Shown piece by piece: positions 1-8,077 of a DNA stretch of 64,000 bases. Within the stretch, counting starts at the first letter, position 1, and each line of letters begins with the position of its first letter. The translations under genes were made by a program, and so were the position numbers. The DNA lies in NCBI GenBank assembly GCA_029261855.1, contig JAJDAN010000078.1, forward strand, positions 1-64,000, written 5' to 3'. This DNA is from Deltaproteobacteria bacterium (GTDB taxonomy: Bacteria > Myxococcota_A > UBA9160 > UBA4427). A model generated the notes under the pieces. That model was given only the letters and a program-made list of their open reading frames with translations. It was not told the DNA's origin and searched no databases.

Positions 1-87
1 GCCGCCCCGGCCGCGTATTGGGCCCCGGCCCCGTCATTCTAGGCCGGACCCCTCTCGCGCCCGTATTGGTTGGGGCTGGCGTGGGGG

Positions 88-105
88 GCGCGGCCTGTGC
101 CGCGC
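88..105 (-). terminator. GC-rich hairpin after tatA
   Basis: A perfect 7-bp stem (GCGCGGC / GCCGCGC) with a 4-nt loop lies 6 nt beyond the tatA stop codon. No T-run follows, so an intrinsic terminator is only a guess. The same stem sequence recurs between the converging PilZ and cofE genes at 59100-59118, which supports a shared 3'-end role. Confidence 0.4.
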
Positions 106-111
106 ACGCTC

Positions 112-366
112 CTAGGACTCCGACTTCTGGCGTTCCGTCGCAGGCGAGTCCGCCGTTCGACCCTCGGCGATCTCGTCGGACTTGGCATCCGACCGGGCTT
201 CGCCGCCGCCGGGGGTGATGTCGATTTCGTCGCTCGACATGCCGGCGCGGAAGTTCTTGATCGCCTTCCCGACTCCCGCCCCGATCTCGGGCAGGCGGCG
301 CGCGCCGAACAGGACGATGACGATGACGAGAATGATGATCAACTCGGTGGCGCCCAGTCCGAACAT
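112..366 (-). CDS. tatA: Sec-independent protein translocase subunit TatA
   Basis: 84-residue TatA/TatE-type subunit of the twin-arginine translocase, which moves folded proteins across the inner membrane. The sequence opens with MFGLGATEL, has one transmembrane helix (about residues 8-20), the FG hinge (20-21), an amphipathic helix (about 24-42) and an acidic, disordered tail, which is the canonical order. The ATG at 366 was chosen because it puts the TatA start motif at the N-terminus; the longer reading frame upstream has no TatA character. It is divergent from the phosphohexomutase gene, with a 90-bp gap that must hold both promoters. tatB and tatC are not in the window. Confidence 0.93.
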   Translation of the reverse strand: MFGLGATELIIILVIVIVLFGARRLPEIGAGVGKAIKNFRAGMSSDEIDITPGGGEARSDAKSDEIAEGRTADSPATERQKSES

Positions 367-456
367 TCCGGAACCCCTTCCGCGATGGCGGAGACCCAGA
401 GGGTGCCGTCGCTGCGGGCACGGGTCAAGCGAGGCGCTACAGACCGCGCCCGAAGC

Positions 457-1818
457 ATGGAGGCTAAGCTCACACTCGTGACCATCTTCAAGGCCTACGA
501 CATCCGGGGCACCGTTCCCGATCAGCTGGACGCGACCCTCGCGCATCTCATCGGCAGGTCCGCCGCACGCTTCCTGGGCGCCGAGGCGCTCGTCGTCGGA
601 AGGGACGCGCGCTCGCACTCCCCCGAGCTGCGCGACGCCCTGGTGCGCGGGATTCGCGACGAGGGCGTCGACGTCATCGATCTCGGCCTCGTTGCGACTC
701 CCATGCTGTACTTCGCGGTCGACCTTCTCGGTGCGGGTGGCGGCATCATGCTCACGGCGTCGCACAACCCCGGGCAGTACAACGGCATGAAGATCTGCCG
801 GCAGAACGCGATTCCGGTAGGAGAGGCGTCTGGCCTGCGCGAAATCGAGACGGGTATCGACGCGGCGCGATCGGCGCCGGTGGCGGATCTACGCGGCGGC
901 GAGCGGGAGATCGACGTTCGTGACGACTACGTCGAACACGTGCTGCGAGTCGGAGAGGGTCGTCCGGAGCTGCATGTCGCGATCGATTGCGGCAACGGCA
1001 TGGCGGCGGCCGGGCTCGAACCGTTGCTCGAGCGGCTTCCGATTCGCGTCGAGAGGCTGTACTTCGAGCCCGACGGGACCTTTCCCAACCATGAGGCGGA
1101 CCCGCTCAAGCTGGAGAATCTCGCCGACGTGAGCGCCGCCGTGAAGCGCGTCGGGGCCGATTTCGGCGCCGCCTTCGATGGGGACGCCGACCGGGTGGTC
1201 TTCGTGGACGAGCACGGTGCGCCGATCGCCTCGGACCTGATGACGGCGGTGCTGGCGCGTCATCAGCTCGCGCGAAATCCCGGCGGGCTCGTCTTGTACG
1301 ACCTTCGGTCCAGCCGGGTCGTGGCCGAGGAGATCGAGCTTGCGGGTGGACGGGCCGACATCTGTCGGGTCGGACACTCCTTCGTAAAGGCACAGATGCG
1401 GGAATCCGGCGCGGTGTTCGCGGGCGAGCTGTCGGGGCACCTGTACTTTCGCTTCTCGGACACCCTGGTGGCGGACGACGGCATCGCCGGCTTCGTCGCG
1501 CTGCTCGATGTGCTCGCCAAGGAACGACGCCCGTTGTCCGAAATCATCGAGCCCCTCCGTCGCTACTCGCAGAGCGGGGAGATCAACAACCGTGTCGGAG
1601 ACGTTGGGCGCGTGCTCGAGATCATCGAGAACGAGCACCGGGACGCGCCGTCGGTTTCCAAGCTGGACGGTTTGCTGGTTCGCTACGAGGACTGGTGGTT
1701 CAACCTGCGTCCTTCCAACACCGAGCCGGTGCTGCGGCTGAACCTCGAGGCCGATTCCCCCGAACGCATGGTCGAGGAGCGCGACCGGATGCTCGACCGG
1801 ATCCACGCCCTGGCCTAG
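457..1818 (+). CDS. Phosphomannomutase/phosphoglucomutase
   Basis: Alpha-D-phosphohexomutase of about 450 residues that interconverts hexose-1- and hexose-6-phosphates for nucleotide-sugar, LPS and exopolysaccharide supply in the cytoplasm. Visible family motifs are the N-terminal KAYDIRG, the phosphoserine loop [11 protein letters not shown], the metal-binding loop DGDADR, the sugar-binding GELSGHLYF and the C-terminal phosphate-binding RPSNTEP. The usual four-domain order is complete. The ATG at 457 is used. A GTG at 478, preceded by GGAGG, would start the protein at [10 protein letters not shown], closer to typical homologues, and may be the true start. Mannose versus glucose preference cannot be read from the sequence. 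A 17-bp duplication spans its stop codon. Confidence 0.93.
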   Translation: MEAKLTLVTIFKAYDIRGTVPDQLDATLAHLIGRSAARFLGAEALVVGRDARSHSPELRDALVRGIRDEGVDVIDLGLVATPMLYFAVDLLGAGGGIMLTASHNPGQYNGMKICRQNAIPVGEASGLREIETGIDAARSAPVADLRGGEREIDVRDDYVEHVLRVGEGRPELHVAIDCGNGMAAAGLEPLLERLPIRVERLYFEPDGTFPNHEADPLKLENLADVSAAVKRVGADFGAAFDGDADRVVFVDEHGAPIASDLMTAVLARHQLARNPGGLVLYDLRSSRVVAEEIELAGGRADICRVGHSFVKAQMRESGAVFAGELSGHLYFRFSDTLVADDGIAGFVALLDVLAKERRPLSEIIEPLRRYSQSGEINNRVGDVGRVLEIIENEHRDAPSVSKLDGLLVRYEDWWFNLRPSNTEPVLRLNLEADSPERMVEERDRMLDRIHALA

Positions 1819-1836
1819 TTCACGCCCTGGCCTAGT
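1804..1836. repeat. 17-bp tandem duplication across a stop codon
   Basis: CACGCCCTGGCCTAGT occurs at 1804-1819 and again at 1821-1836. The first copy contains the last codons and TAG stop of the phosphohexomutase gene, so the second lies just outside the gene in the gap between converging genes. Confidence 0.85.
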
Positions 1837-1854
1837 AAGAGGCCTGGAAGAGCC

Positions 1855-2583
1855 CTAGGAGAGCAGCCGGGGGGACAGGATCGGCCAGGCGACCTCGAGC
1901 AGATCCGGCGCTTCGGTGTCGAGGGTCGTGACCGGTCTGGGCGCGAAGTCCTCGAGATGGCGCGCGGGAGAGACCCCGTCTGGTCCGTGGCTCCCGATCC
2001 CGGCGAGGACTGCGGCCGCGATTCGCTCGTCGCTGGCGCAGAACCGGGCGCCGATGGAAGCGGCGAGACCCGATCCGGCGAAGACCAGGGGCGCGGATCC
2101 GGCCCCACAGGCATCGCACAGGACGTCGACCGCGCGCCGCAGCTCCATCACCGACTGACGCATGAACTCGGACCACAGGAAGCGGTCGGTTTCGTGAATG
2201 GGCTTCCCGGCGGAGGCGTTCTCGATCGCCGCTTCGAGCTTCGCGGTGAGCTTGGGAGAGCGACGTGCGCCGAACAATGGCAGGGTGACCGATGCGACGG
2301 CCACGCCACCCGCGAGCCAGGCGCTGAGCCCCTCGCATGACGCGAGCTCGCCGTCGTCGTGCGGGTTCGGCTGGACGAGCAGGGTGGGGAAAGGCTCGGC
2401 GCCTTCGGGCGCCAGGACGTCGAGACGTGCACGGTCGCCGCGACACGAGAACTCGAGGCGGCGAGCGCGCGCTGCGGTCAGCGAACGGACATCCGGCGCG
2501 GGCAGCTCGATCAGCGCCAGGGACTCACTGGCAGGCGCGTCGAGGTCGAGGGACGTGGAGGAGGCGGGAGCAGCGTTGGACAC
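1855..2583 (-). CDS. Putative alpha/beta hydrolase (dienelactone-hydrolase-like)
   Basis: 242-residue protein with features of an alpha/beta-hydrolase fold: a central strand followed by the elbow FAGSGLAAS (G-S-G, probable nucleophile serine), the preceding LFGARRS segment and a C-terminal strand PRPVTTLDTEA. The catalytic acid and histidine cannot be assigned with confidence, and the substrate is unknown. There is no signal peptide, so it is probably cytoplasmic. The GTG at 2583 is the first usable start and lacks an obvious ribosome-binding site. It lies 75 bp downstream of the sigma-factor gene on the same strand and converges with the phosphohexomutase gene. Confidence 0.6.
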   Translation of the reverse strand: MSNAAPASSTSLDLDAPASESLALIELPAPDVRSLTAARARRLEFSCRGDRARLDVLAPEGAEPFPTLLVQPNPHDDGELASCEGLSAWLAGGVAVASVTLPLFGARRSPKLTAKLEAAIENASAGKPIHETDRFLWSEFMRQSVMELRRAVDVLCDACGAGSAPLVFAGSGLAASIGARFCASDERIAAAVLAGIGSHGPDGVSPARHLEDFAPRPVTTLDTEAPDLLEVAWPILSPRLLS

Positions 2584-2620
2584 GCGGCGAGATTAGAGCA
2601 GGTAGCAGACGAGAGCAGCT

Positions 2621-2652
2621 AGCAGGCAAGAGCCCTCAGCAGGCAAGAGCCC
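2621..2652. repeat. 17-bp period direct repeat
   Basis: AGCAGGCAAGAGCCC occurs at 2621-2635 and at 2638-2652 in the short gap between the sigma-factor stop and the hydrolase start. The period is 17 bp, as in the duplication at 1804-1836. Confidence 0.8.
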
Positions 2653-2658
2653 CCAGCC

Positions 2659-3267
2659 TCAGCGAGCCAGCAACACCTTGCGGGCCCGGTACAGGTTCGA
2701 CTTGACCGAGTTCTCGCTCTTGTGGAGCTTCCTCGCGATCTCGCTGATGGGCCGATCCTCGAGGTGATGCAGCTGGAAGAGCTGTCGCTGCTCGGCGCTC
2801 AGGCGATTGGCGAGCTTGCCTTCCATCTGCGCGAGCAGCTCCTCGCACTCGTAGGCCTCGAGGGGTGAGGGGTGCGAAGAGGAATGCGGGCCGTAGCTGC
2901 TGCCGTTCGCCTTGCCGGTGTCGTGGTCCTCCTCGACGAGGGGGACCGTGGGATGGCGCTTGCGCTTGAAACGGCCCGCGAGGGTGCGCCGGGTGACTCC
3001 GAACACCCAGGCGGCAAAGGGGGCTTCGCCCCGGAACGACTCGATCGAGTTGAAGATGTTGATGAAGACTTCCTGGACCGTCTCTTCCGTGTCCGCGGTG
3101 TTGCGGAGCCGCTTGTCGACGAAGAGGAAGACGCGCTTGAGGTAGCGCTCGTAGAGCTCCTCGAACGCCTGCTCGTCCCCGAGCCGCGCGCGCTCGACCA
3201 ACGTCTCGTCGGGCTCCTTCTGCGTTCTCTGCGTTACCGGCACCCACTGCCCGGCTTCGGCCGCCAC
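2659..3267 (-). CDS. ECF-type RNA polymerase sigma factor
   Basis: Sigma-70 family ECF factor of about 202 residues that redirects RNA polymerase to a small regulon. Region 2 is clear (GDEQAFEELYERYLKR... then the conserved TVQEVF and FRGEAPFAAWVFGVTRR segment). A polar linker follows, then region 4 with a helix-turn-helix (SAEQRQLFQLHHLEDRPISEIAR and SVKSNLYRARK). The GTG at 3267 was chosen because GGAAGGGAGA sits at good spacing before it; upstream GTG at 3324 and downstream GTG at 3243 are alternatives. No anti-sigma factor gene is adjacent, so its control is not evident here. The linker between regions 2 and 4 is unusually rich in Ser, Gly and His. Confidence 0.85.
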   Translation of the reverse strand: MAAEAGQWVPVTQRTQKEPDETLVERARLGDEQAFEELYERYLKRVFLFVDKRLRNTADTEETVQEVFINIFNSIESFRGEAPFAAWVFGVTRRTLAGRFKRKRHPTVPLVEEDHDTGKANGSSYGPHSSSHPSPLEAYECEELLAQMEGKLANRLSAEQRQLFQLHHLEDRPISEIARKLHKSENSVKSNLYRARKVLLAR

Positions 3268-3415
3268 GACAATCTCCCTTCCGCTACGTCCGCATGACCC
3301 CTGAATGACCGTGCAGAGGTCCACCGCAGCTACTTCCCAGGTCCAGCCTCACACCGCCCAGCTCGGCACGGAATCTCCCCAATTGGAATGTGGCTGCGAG
3401 CCACCCGGAGGTGTC

Positions 3416-3446
3416 AAAAAAAGTCACCGGTGACGAGATCCGTCAC
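3416..3446 (-). terminator. Intrinsic terminator of the ParA-CBM48 operon
   Basis: On the minus strand, GTGACG-gatct-CGTCAC (3430-3446) overlaps the 12-bp palindrome GTCACCGGTGAC (3423-3434), followed directly by seven T residues (A-run at 3416-3422). It lies 34 bp past the stop of the last gene of the unit. The T-run leads straight into TTGACA, a possible -35 box for the sigma-factor gene, although no good -10 is visible. Confidence 0.6.
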
Positions 3447-3480
3447 TTCGGGTCGCACGACCGGCAAGTGCGGGTGCGAA

Positions 3481-4035
3481 CTACTCGAAGTCGCGGATCT
3501 CTTCCGGGGTCAGGCCCAGGTCGTCCTCGCTCAGTCCGCTGCGAAAATCTGCAACGGCTGACGATTCGGTGCCGGCGCGCGCCGGATTCGCGAGCGGTTC
3601 GAGCAGGACGCCGAGCTCCGCGCCGTTGCGAACGCTGCGACAAACCCAGAGCTCCACGACTTCCGGCCCGACCGCTTCGGCAGCAGCTCGGGTTTCCGGC
3701 GAGAAGCCGGGCGCCAGCAGCCGCGCGACGACGGGTGCAGACGCGGAGACCTGGAGGTTGGCGCCGAGCTGGAGCCAGTCTCTCAACCGTGGCTTGACCC
3801 AGGCGCGTTGTGCGAGTCCTCGAGTCAGCAGATTGCTGTCGTCCCCGGGCTCAGCGATCAGCACGAGCACGATGCGTCCGCGGGGGTCGACCGTGACGAG
3901 ATCGATGGTCGAGTCGGCGCCAAGAACGTTCTCGGCGAGGACGCGCAGCGGCGGCTCGAAGCTGTGGGGCTGGGCGACCGCTCTTCGCAGCTCGTCCCGG
4001 GGCTGGGTCGTGTAGCGCAGCGGCGAGTCAGGCAT
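3481..4035 (-). CDS. Protein of unknown function, last gene of the ParA-CBM48 operon
   Basis: 184-residue protein that I do not recognise. It has no signal peptide, membrane segment or metal-binding motif. The middle (about residues 45-125) looks like an alternating alpha/beta domain with short hydrophobic strands (IDLVTVDPRGRIVLVLIAE, VVELWVCRSV), and the C-terminus is acidic (SEDDLGLTPEEIRDFE). The start overlaps the end of the preceding pseudo-ATPase gene by 8 bp, so translation of the two is likely coupled and the proteins probably work together. An intrinsic terminator follows. The strand pattern DPRGRIVLVLIAE is reminiscent of nuclease-like or DUF91-type folds, but no catalytic residues can be assigned. 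Confidence 0.7.
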   Translation of the reverse strand: MPDSPLRYTTQPRDELRRAVAQPHSFEPPLRVLAENVLGADSTIDLVTVDPRGRIVLVLIAEPGDDSNLLTRGLAQRAWVKPRLRDWLQLGANLQVSASAPVVARLLAPGFSPETRAAAEAVGPEVVELWVCRSVRNGAELGVLLEPLANPARAGTESSAVADFRSGLSEDDLGLTPEEIRDFE

Positions 4036-4873
4036 CGCTGTCGATCCCCGCGTCCGTGAGCAGCAGCTTGGCGACGTCCCGCAGCGAACGGGCCGCGGGG
4101 GACTGAGGGTGTACGAGACCGATCGGGCGCTTCGCGACGATGGCCTGGTACATCTGCAGATCGTCGACGAGTAGCCCGTAGCTGTCCAGCGTCAGCCCGA
4201 GCCGGCGGGATGCCACACCCGCGAGCCGGCTGAAGGCTTGTCGCGCTTCGCCCCGCCGCCGGGCGCCGTGCACCGTGACGCCGATGTGGGCCGTCGGCGC
4301 CGTGCGACTGACGAGCTTCGCCAGCCCATAGGCTTCGAGCAGGTCGTGGCGCTCCGACGACGTCAGCAGCAGGGTCCAGGTCAGCAGCCCGGCGCCCGAT
4401 CCCGGGTCCCGTAGCCAGCGCGGAGGCACCCGGACCAGCACGATCGGCCCCGGGGCACCGCTGCGCGGCGACGCGATCTCACGCGCCTTCTCGTCCAGCT
4501 CGGACAGATTGCGGGCGGGCACCCAGGTGATCTCGGCCCCCAGCGGTCGCACCTCGTCGCCGGGCCACAGCACCGACGCCCGGTCGGAGGCCGGTGCGAC
4601 CACGGTCGCGCGGGCCCCGACGCGTGCCATCTCGATCGCCAGGTTCCAGGCGAAGGCGGCGCGGACGACGTCCCGTTCACCCACCGGCAGCGCGAGCACA
4701 CGTCGCGCCTGAACCTCGGGTTGCGCGTGTGCCTGTCCACGCGCCTGGGGCTCTAGCTGCGGCTGCGCGCTAGCCGCGATCTCGGCGCGCGCGCTTCGAT
4801 TCTCGGAACGGTCGGTTGCGGGGCCGACCTCCGGAATCAGGTGATGGAGGACGTCAGCAAGATCCCGCGGCAT
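4028..4873 (-). CDS. FlhG/MinD-like protein with degenerate P-loop (pseudo-ATPase)
   Basis: 281-residue protein. After a variable N-terminus of about 55 residues it follows the layout of FlhG/FleN/MinD deviant-Walker ATPases: a first strand and helix (RRVLALPVGERDVVRAAFAWNLA), then VGARATVVAPAS where MinD has its second Walker lysine region, a late SERHDLLEAYGLAKLVSRT helix, and the C-terminal pattern LGLTLDSYGLLVDD...RRPIGL-type followed by SPAARSLRDVAKLLL. The P-loop position reads LPVGERDVVRAAF, with no GKGGxGKT, so ATP binding is probably lost. It is 29 bp downstream of the ParA-CBM48 gene and overlaps the next gene by 8 bp. A non-catalytic partner of the neighbouring ParA is an inference. 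Confidence 0.65.
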   Translation of the reverse strand: MPRDLADVLHHLIPEVGPATDRSENRSARAEIAASAQPQLEPQARGQAHAQPEVQARRVLALPVGERDVVRAAFAWNLAIEMARVGARATVVAPASDRASVLWPGDEVRPLGAEITWVPARNLSELDEKAREIASPRSGAPGPIVLVRVPPRWLRDPGSGAGLLTWTLLLTSSERHDLLEAYGLAKLVSRTAPTAHIGVTVHGARRRGEARQAFSRLAGVASRRLGLTLDSYGLLVDDLQMYQAIVAKRPIGLVHPQSPAARSLRDVAKLLLTDAGIDSDA

Positions 4874-4902
4874 GCCGTATTGCTAGCAGACCTCTCGGCC
4901 AG

Positions 4903-5982
4903 CTAGCGAACGACGAGCACGGAGTTGACGCGACCCGTCGGGCTCGGCGCCGAGTTGTTGTTGTCCGGGTCCTCGCGCCACTCGCCATCCACCACGTAGC
5001 GGTACTGGTAGGTGCCCGGTGGCAGCTGCAGGATCTTCGTCCACACGCGCGAGCCGTTGTCGGCCTCGATGACCGAGCGAACGCCCTTGTCGGGGACCCA
5101 GCCGTTGAAGTCGCCGGCGATGCGCACGTCCCCGGCTGCCGTGTCGGCGAAGCGGACCATCACCTCGCGCAGCTCGGGCAGCTCGTCCTCCTCGAGTAGG
5201 GCGTCCGTCGTCTGCGGCGGGCAGGCCTCGACCTCGATGGCGACGGCGCTGTAGTCCCGCGCACCGTTGGCGGACGGTGCGTAGCGCGAAATCGGAACGC
5301 CGTGTCGCGCGGCCTCGCGCAGCTTCACGTTCTGACGGATGACCGTGTCGAAGCACAGGTCCTTGAACAGCTCCCGGATGTCAGCCAGCGTTTGGCGCGC
5401 GTAGCGGGTGCGTCCGTCGTAGTTCGTCGGAAGGATGCGGACCTCGAGATCATTTCCGATCCGGTCCGACAGCAAGCCGATGGTCTCGAGCAGCTTCTGG
5501 ACGCCGTCGATCGCGAAGAAGCTCGCCTCGAGCGGGATGATGACCTCCCGCGCAGCGCGCAGCGCGTTGAAGGTCAGCAGCCCGACGTTCGGTGGGCAGT
5601 CGATGAGGACGAAGTCGTACGACGGCCCGAGGCCGTCGAAGGCGAGCTTGAGGCGCTCGGTGCGGGCGTCCTGGCGTTCGGCGGCCAGCTTCTGCTCGAG
5701 CGCGGACATCACGATGCTCGAGGGAGCCAGGTCCATGCCCTCGGAAACCTTCACGAGGACGCTCGAGAGCTGGGACTCGCCTCCGGGCTCGGCCATGACC
5801 TCGTAGAGGTTCTGGTCCAGCTCGTCGGGGTCCACACCGAGGGCCAGGGTCGCGTGGGCCTGGGGATCCAGGTCGACGATCAGCACCCGGTGGCCGTCGG
5901 CTTCGAGGGCTCCCCCCAGATTGACGGTGGTCGTCGTCTTTCCGCAGCCGCCCTTTTGATTGACGATGGCAATGATCCGCAT
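4903..5982 (-). CDS. ParA/Soj ATPase fused to a C-terminal CBM48 (AMPK-type glycogen-binding) domain
   Basis: 359 residues. Residues 1-255 are a ParA/Soj-type ATPase: deviant Walker A KGGCGKTTTT at 10-19, Walker A' DLDPQAH, Walker B LIDCPP, and the family segments IPLEASFFAIDGV and LPTNYDGRT. After an acidic linker (TDALLEEDELPE), about residues 273-359 match the AMPK-beta/isoamylase-N glycogen-binding domain: VRFADTAAGDVRIAGDFNGW, then LPPGTYQYRYVVDGEW and a closing GRVNSVLVV strand. ParA proteins position DNA or protein cargo; CBM48 domains bind alpha-glucans. The pairing suggests positioning or sensing of a glycogen-like polymer, but that is inference. No parB follows. A G-rich ribosome-binding site precedes the ATG at 5982. 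Confidence 0.9.
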   Translation of the reverse strand: MRIIAIVNQKGGCGKTTTTVNLGGALEADGHRVLIVDLDPQAHATLALGVDPDELDQNLYEVMAEPGGESQLSSVLVKVSEGMDLAPSSIVMSALEQKLAAERQDARTERLKLAFDGLGPSYDFVLIDCPPNVGLLTFNALRAAREVIIPLEASFFAIDGVQKLLETIGLLSDRIGNDLEVRILPTNYDGRTRYARQTLADIRELFKDLCFDTVIRQNVKLREAARHGVPISRYAPSANGARDYSAVAIEVEACPPQTTDALLEEDELPELREVMVRFADTAAGDVRIAGDFNGWVPDKGVRSVIEADNGSRVWTKILQLPPGTYQYRYVVDGEWREDPDNNNSAPSPTGRVNSVLVVR

Positions 5983-6079
5983 GGCAGATCCCCCCGTTTC
6001 TGCCCTTGGCTTCTGCCCGTGCGCCCGGGTTCGGTCGGGGCCTTGATCCTGCGTCCGCGCCGCGTGCTGCGAGCACCGC

Positions 6080-6616
6080 TCAGCCCCGTTGCATGGGCTC
6101 CCGCTTCGGTTCCTTCTTCTCCTGTGCGGCGTGGTCCCGGGTTCGGGCGGCGCGCGCCCGGCCTCGAGCCCGAGTGGCCGGCAATCGGTCCAGAGCCCGC
6201 CGCCAGGCCGTCAGCTCGCGTTCGAAGCTGGCGACCTCGAAGACCCATTCCTGCCCCGAGATGGCCTCGAACGCGCTGCCCTGGTGGAAGACGAGCACCA
6301 CGTCGCCAGTTGCGACCAATACCAGTTCACTGAGGGGACGGCCGATGTCGGGTAGCTTGCGCTGTAGCGCCTGGATGCTGCTGCGAATGCGCTGGACCGA
6401 GACGCCCGCGTCGATCAGGCGCTTGGTTGCTTTGAGCGCCACCAGGTCGGCGAAGCCGTAACGTCGGTGGCCGCCGGGAGTCGTCGCGGTCGGTCGCACG
6501 AGGTCGGTCTGCGCCCAGTACTGGAGCTGCCGACGCGAGATTCCCAGGATGTCGACCACGTCGCGGGTCGGAAAGTGGTCCAGACTGACGTGTTGCTCGG
6601 GCTCGATCCGATCCAT
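6080..6616 (-). CDS. MerR-family transcriptional regulator
   Basis: 178-residue regulator with an N-terminal MerR winged helix (FPTRDVVDILGISRRQLQYWAQTDLVRP, then GGHRRYGFADLVALKATKRLIDAGVSVQRIRSSI), a short dimerisation helix, a central domain (about residues 75-125: LSELVLVATGDVVLVFHQ) and a strongly basic C-terminal tail. There are no metal-binding cysteines, so it is not a classical metal sensor. This type resembles MlrA/CarA-like MerR proteins. The ATG at 6616 was chosen because it starts just before the DNA-binding domain; the frame remains open to a TTG at 6715. It is the first gene of the unit, 97 bp upstream of the ParA-CBM48 gene, and is divergent from the kinase gene at 6854. Confidence 0.85.
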   Translation of the reverse strand: MDRIEPEQHVSLDHFPTRDVVDILGISRRQLQYWAQTDLVRPTATTPGGHRRYGFADLVALKATKRLIDAGVSVQRIRSSIQALQRKLPDIGRPLSELVLVATGDVVLVFHQGSAFEAISGQEWVFEVASFERELTAWRRALDRLPATRARGRARAARTRDHAAQEKKEPKREPMQRG

Positions 6617-6853
6617 TGGCTGGCGCCGATCTCGAATCACGGGGACGGCCGGACCCCCTTCCCCCCCGGAAGGGCCGACAACCGGCAGGAAACTCCGTAT
6701 GTGTGCGGAAGTCAAGCCAAAAATCCCCCGTTTTGTTGCGATTTTCCACTCGTTCGGGCAGTCGGGCTCGCTGTCCCCTAGGGGGATGGCGTCAACCGCG
6801 TTTCGGGCTCGGCTTCAGCGTCGCGCCGGCGACTGCGTTACGGTGACAGATCC

Positions 6854-8044
6854 GTGACAGACAAAGGCGACGTCGCAGAGAAGCGCGCCGACGAGGCGCG
6901 AGTGGTCGTCGAGGACGGCGCCGGACGCCGCCCGTTCATGCGCGGCATCATGGTCCACTCGCTGATGGCCCGGGGGGTGGATTTCGAGGAAGCGCTCGAG
7001 ACCGCCGAGGAAGTGCGACGTCGAGTCGGCGACCGGGGGACCGTTGAACGGTCGGAGCTCGGGAAGCTCATTCAGGAGATCCTGGGTGAGAAGAGCGTTG
7101 GCGAGCACCAGCCGCCGCTGCCCCCGCTGCCGGGCCGCATCATGGTGACGCGCGAGGGACGCTCGGGCCTGCCGTTCTCCAAGGGCACGCTGTCCCAGTC
7201 CCTGCTGGCGGCGGCCATCGACCCGAACGACGCCTTCGAGGTGGCCGAGCAGATCCAGCAGTCCCTGTTGCTGCGCGGGGCCCGCTCCGTGGAGCGGCGC
7301 GATCTGCGGGACATGTCCTTCGATTCACTGCTCGAGCGCTTCGGTCAGCAGACCGCAGAGCGCTATCTCATCTGGAGACGCCACCAGGAGCCGGAGAAGC
7401 CGATCATCCTGTTGCTCGGTGGCACCACGGGCTGTGGCAAGACCAGCCTCGCACTCGAGGCTGCCCAGCGCCTGGGGATCAGCCGGGTCGCCTCCACCGA
7501 CTCGATCCGCCAGATCCTGCGCATTACGCTCACGAAAGAGGTGATCCCCGCTCTGCATTCGTCGTCGTTCGAGGTAAACCTCAACCAGCTCCAGATCGGC
7601 GACGAGGATCCTGTCATCGCCGGATTCCACGCCCAGGCGTCGGTGGTCTCCGTCGGCATCCGGGCCATGATCGACCGCGCCATCGAGGAGAACACCAGTC
7701 TCATCCTCGACGGCGTCAGCCTCGTGCCGGGCCTCCTCGATATCGACGCGTACAAGGACGTCGCCCACGTGATCTTCCTGGTCGTGGCGCGGCTCGACGA
7801 AGATGCGTTCCGCAGTCACTTCATCAGCCGCGAGGAGCGATCCAAGCGACGAGGCGCCGATCGCTACGTTCAGCATCTGGATGCCATCCTGAAGATCCAG
7901 GAAGAGTTCCTCGAGCTGTCCGACCGCTTCGACGTACCCATCGTGGACAACGTCACCCTCGAAGGCTCGGTGCTGCTCGTGATCCGGCACGTGATCGAGA
8001 GCCTGCGCCGTCAGGGTGAGCTGCCGCTATCCCCGCCGTCCTGA
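6854..8044 (+). CDS. 2-phosphoglycerate kinase-like P-loop protein with two ATP-cone-like repeats
   Basis: 396 residues. The C-terminal half (about 175-385) is a P-loop kinase: Walker A GGTTGCGKTS, followed by STDSIRQILR and the LILDGVSLVPG segment, resembling archaeal 2-phosphoglycerate kinase, which makes 2,3-diphosphoglycerate. The N-terminal half contains two copies of an ATP-cone-like unit: RPFMRGIMVHSLMARGVDFE with ERSELGKLI, and LPFSKGTLSQSLLAAAIDPN with ERRDLRDMS. ATP-cones sense nucleotides allosterically. The GTG start at 6854 is the only one that fits. The gene is divergent from merR and opens a plus-strand run. The substrate is not proven; 2-phosphoglycerate is the best family-based guess. 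Confidence 0.75.
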   Translation: MTDKGDVAEKRADEARVVVEDGAGRRPFMRGIMVHSLMARGVDFEEALETAEEVRRRVGDRGTVERSELGKLIQEILGEKSVGEHQPPLPPLPGRIMVTREGRSGLPFSKGTLSQSLLAAAIDPNDAFEVAEQIQQSLLLRGARSVERRDLRDMSFDSLLERFGQQTAERYLIWRRHQEPEKPIILLLGGTTGCGKTSLALEAAQRLGISRVASTDSIRQILRITLTKEVIPALHSSSFEVNLNQLQIGDEDPVIAGFHAQASVVSVGIRAMIDRAIEENTSLILDGVSLVPGLLDIDAYKDVAHVIFLVVARLDEDAFRSHFISREERSKRRGADRYVQHLDAILKIQEEFLELSDRFDVPIVDNVTLEGSVLLVIRHVIESLRRQGELPLSPPS

Positions 8045-8077
8045 TCTACTCTGGGGCCTGACCGAATCGGAGGCTCC

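Noticed and set aside
6650-6720. Sigma-70 promoter upstream of merR (TTGACT on the minus strand near 6710)
   Set aside because: No acceptable -10 box at 16-18 bp (TTTCCT at best); too weak to annotate.
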